Assembly: GCA_013397115.1 (NCBI GenBank)
Contig: VWZW01004608.1
Location: 1,762,148-1,826,147, forward strand
From: Edolisoma coerulescens
Taxonomy: Eukaryota > Chordata > Aves > Passeriformes > Campephagidae
Length of the DNA: 64,000 bases
Reading direction: 5' to 3'
Part shown: piece by piece, positions 62,928-64,000 of the stretch
Layout of the letters: every line of letters begins with the position of its first letter
How positions within the stretch are numbered: position 1 is the first letter of the stretch
Notes under the pieces: model-generated
Seen by the model: only the letters and a program-made list of their open reading frames with translations
What the model was told of the DNA's origin: nothing
The model's database searches: none
Made by a program: the position numbers and the translations under genes

Positions 62928-64000
62928 GAGCTGTTCTTCATTATAGGTGAATGCCCTCACTGTTCCAATTTCTGCTTGTTGCTTCTTGCCCTGTCATTGG
63001 GCACCATTCAGAAGAGTCTGTGTCCACGTTCTTAACTTCTACCCTTACCAGGTGTTTATACACATGCATAAGATGCCCGTGATCTGTTGTCTCTCCAGGC
63101 TGAACAATACCATCTCTCTCGGCCTCTCTATATAGCTCACGTGTTCCAATACCTTCATCATCTTTGTGGCTCTTCACTGGATTTGTTTCACTATGTCCAA
63201 GTTCTGCTTATACCAGGAAACTCAGGACTGGACTCAGCATTCCCTATGTGTCCTCTCTAGTGCTGAGGACAGGCAAAGGGTCACACTCTCAACCTGCAGG
63301 CAATGCGGTGCTGTTCCTGATGCAGCCCCGGAGAGGCTGTTTGCCCTCCTTGCCACAAGGGCATGTTGCAGGCTCATTGTCCATTCAGACCACCAGAGCC
63401 TTCTCTGCAAAGCTGCTTCTCGACCAGTTGGCAGTTGTGCAGGTGTCCTGCCTGTAGAAGTACAGGCCATTATTTCTTCCCTGTTTCTTCAGGTTACTGC
63501 CATCCCTCTGAATGTCAGCATAAGCATGTGGTTCATCAACAGTTCCCCCTCAGTTCTGTATCATCTACAAACTTGCTGAAGGTGCACTCTGTCTTGTGGT
63601 CCAGGTCATCAGGGAAGATAATGAATTGTATTGACCCCAGTTATCAGCCACTAGAGTACACCATTAGTGCCTGGGCTTCTTCTGGACTTCTTGCTCCTGA
63701 CCACAACTCTTTGAGCCCAACAGTTTAGCCAGTTTTCAAAACACCTCACCATTCACTTATCTAGCCTATATTTCATCAGTTTGTCTAGGAGGATTTGACC
63801 TCTGTAAGCCCTACTGAGGTCAAATCAGACCCCTCTACCTGTATGCACCAACTCAGTCATCTCATTGCAGAAGTATTTCTGGTCAGTCAAGAATACTTCA
63901 CAATTTCCATACTGGCAATTCCCACCCACCCTCTTGTCCTTCATATGTGTGTAGATGGTTTCCTGGATTATTTACTCCACCACTTTTTCAGGGATCAAGG
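62928..64000 (-). mobile_element. CR1 LINE, - strand, 3' end missing, continues past the window
   Basis: Read on the - strand this is CR1 ORF2 and adjacent 3' sequence. On the + strand the CR1 words appear in order: CCTGTCATTGGGCACC, CATAAGATGCCCG, CTCTCCAGGCTGAACAATAC, ACCAGGAAACTCAGGACTGG, CAGTTCTGTATCATC, AAACTTGCTGAAGGTGCACT, and CAGGGATCAAGG at the window edge. The sequence matches the split copy at 28.1-29.5 kb over the same stretch, so both belong to one older subfamily. The normal CR1 3' end with octamer repeats is absent at the left edge. All frames are broken. Confidence 0.9.

Noticed and set aside
63164..63728. Three overlapping + strand frames of 97-137 codons near the window end
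   Set aside because: They are antisense to a broken CR1 on the - strand and match no protein; they follow from CR1 composition.
1966..64000. A second KCND2 exon or a nested host gene in the intron
   Set aside because: I looked for the YGDMVP... filter/S6 block and other known protein blocks in all frames given and found none. Nothing else looks like a spliced gene.

Overview
The window looks like nuclear DNA of a bird. It holds one coding exon, a CpG-rich promoter region, AT-rich intron sequence, and at least ten CR1 LINE fragments. Several of these end in the ATTCTATG-type 3' octamer repeats typical of avian CR1. A crocodilian is possible but less likely, because I recognise almost no other class of transposon. 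I cannot name the species.

Layout. Positions 1-~500 are a GC- and CpG-rich island with GC boxes and no clear TATA box. It runs into a leader with three short upstream ORFs. The first coding exon of KCND2 (Kv4.2, A-type voltage-gated K+ channel) spans 845-1959 on the + strand. It encodes residues 1-371 plus two bases of codon 372: the KChIP-binding N-terminus, the T1 domain, S1-S5 and the pore helix. The exon stops inside the selectivity filter at a consensus GTAAGT donor. Everything from 1960 to 64000 appears to be part of the very long intron 1, and no other KCND2 exon is in view.

The intron is mostly unique AT-rich DNA with simple repeats: a Z-DNA-prone purine/pyrimidine tract, a polypurine tract, a TAGA array, an AT microsatellite and poly-A runs. 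CR1 copies on the + strand lie near 15.7-16.8, 18.7-19.2, 30.2-30.4, 30.4-31.0, 34.8-35.7 and 45.0-45.3 kb. Copies on the - strand lie near 28.1-29.5 (with a younger CR1 nested in it), 58.7-59.4 and 62.9-64.0 kb. All are 5'-truncated, interrupted or internally deleted, and none can encode a working protein.

I found no second host gene, RNA gene or novel system that I can defend. The points most worth checking are the leader (uORFs and a possible cryptic acceptor), the structural histories of the CR1 copies, and one unexplained 183-codon open frame on the - strand at 37.1-37.6 kb.
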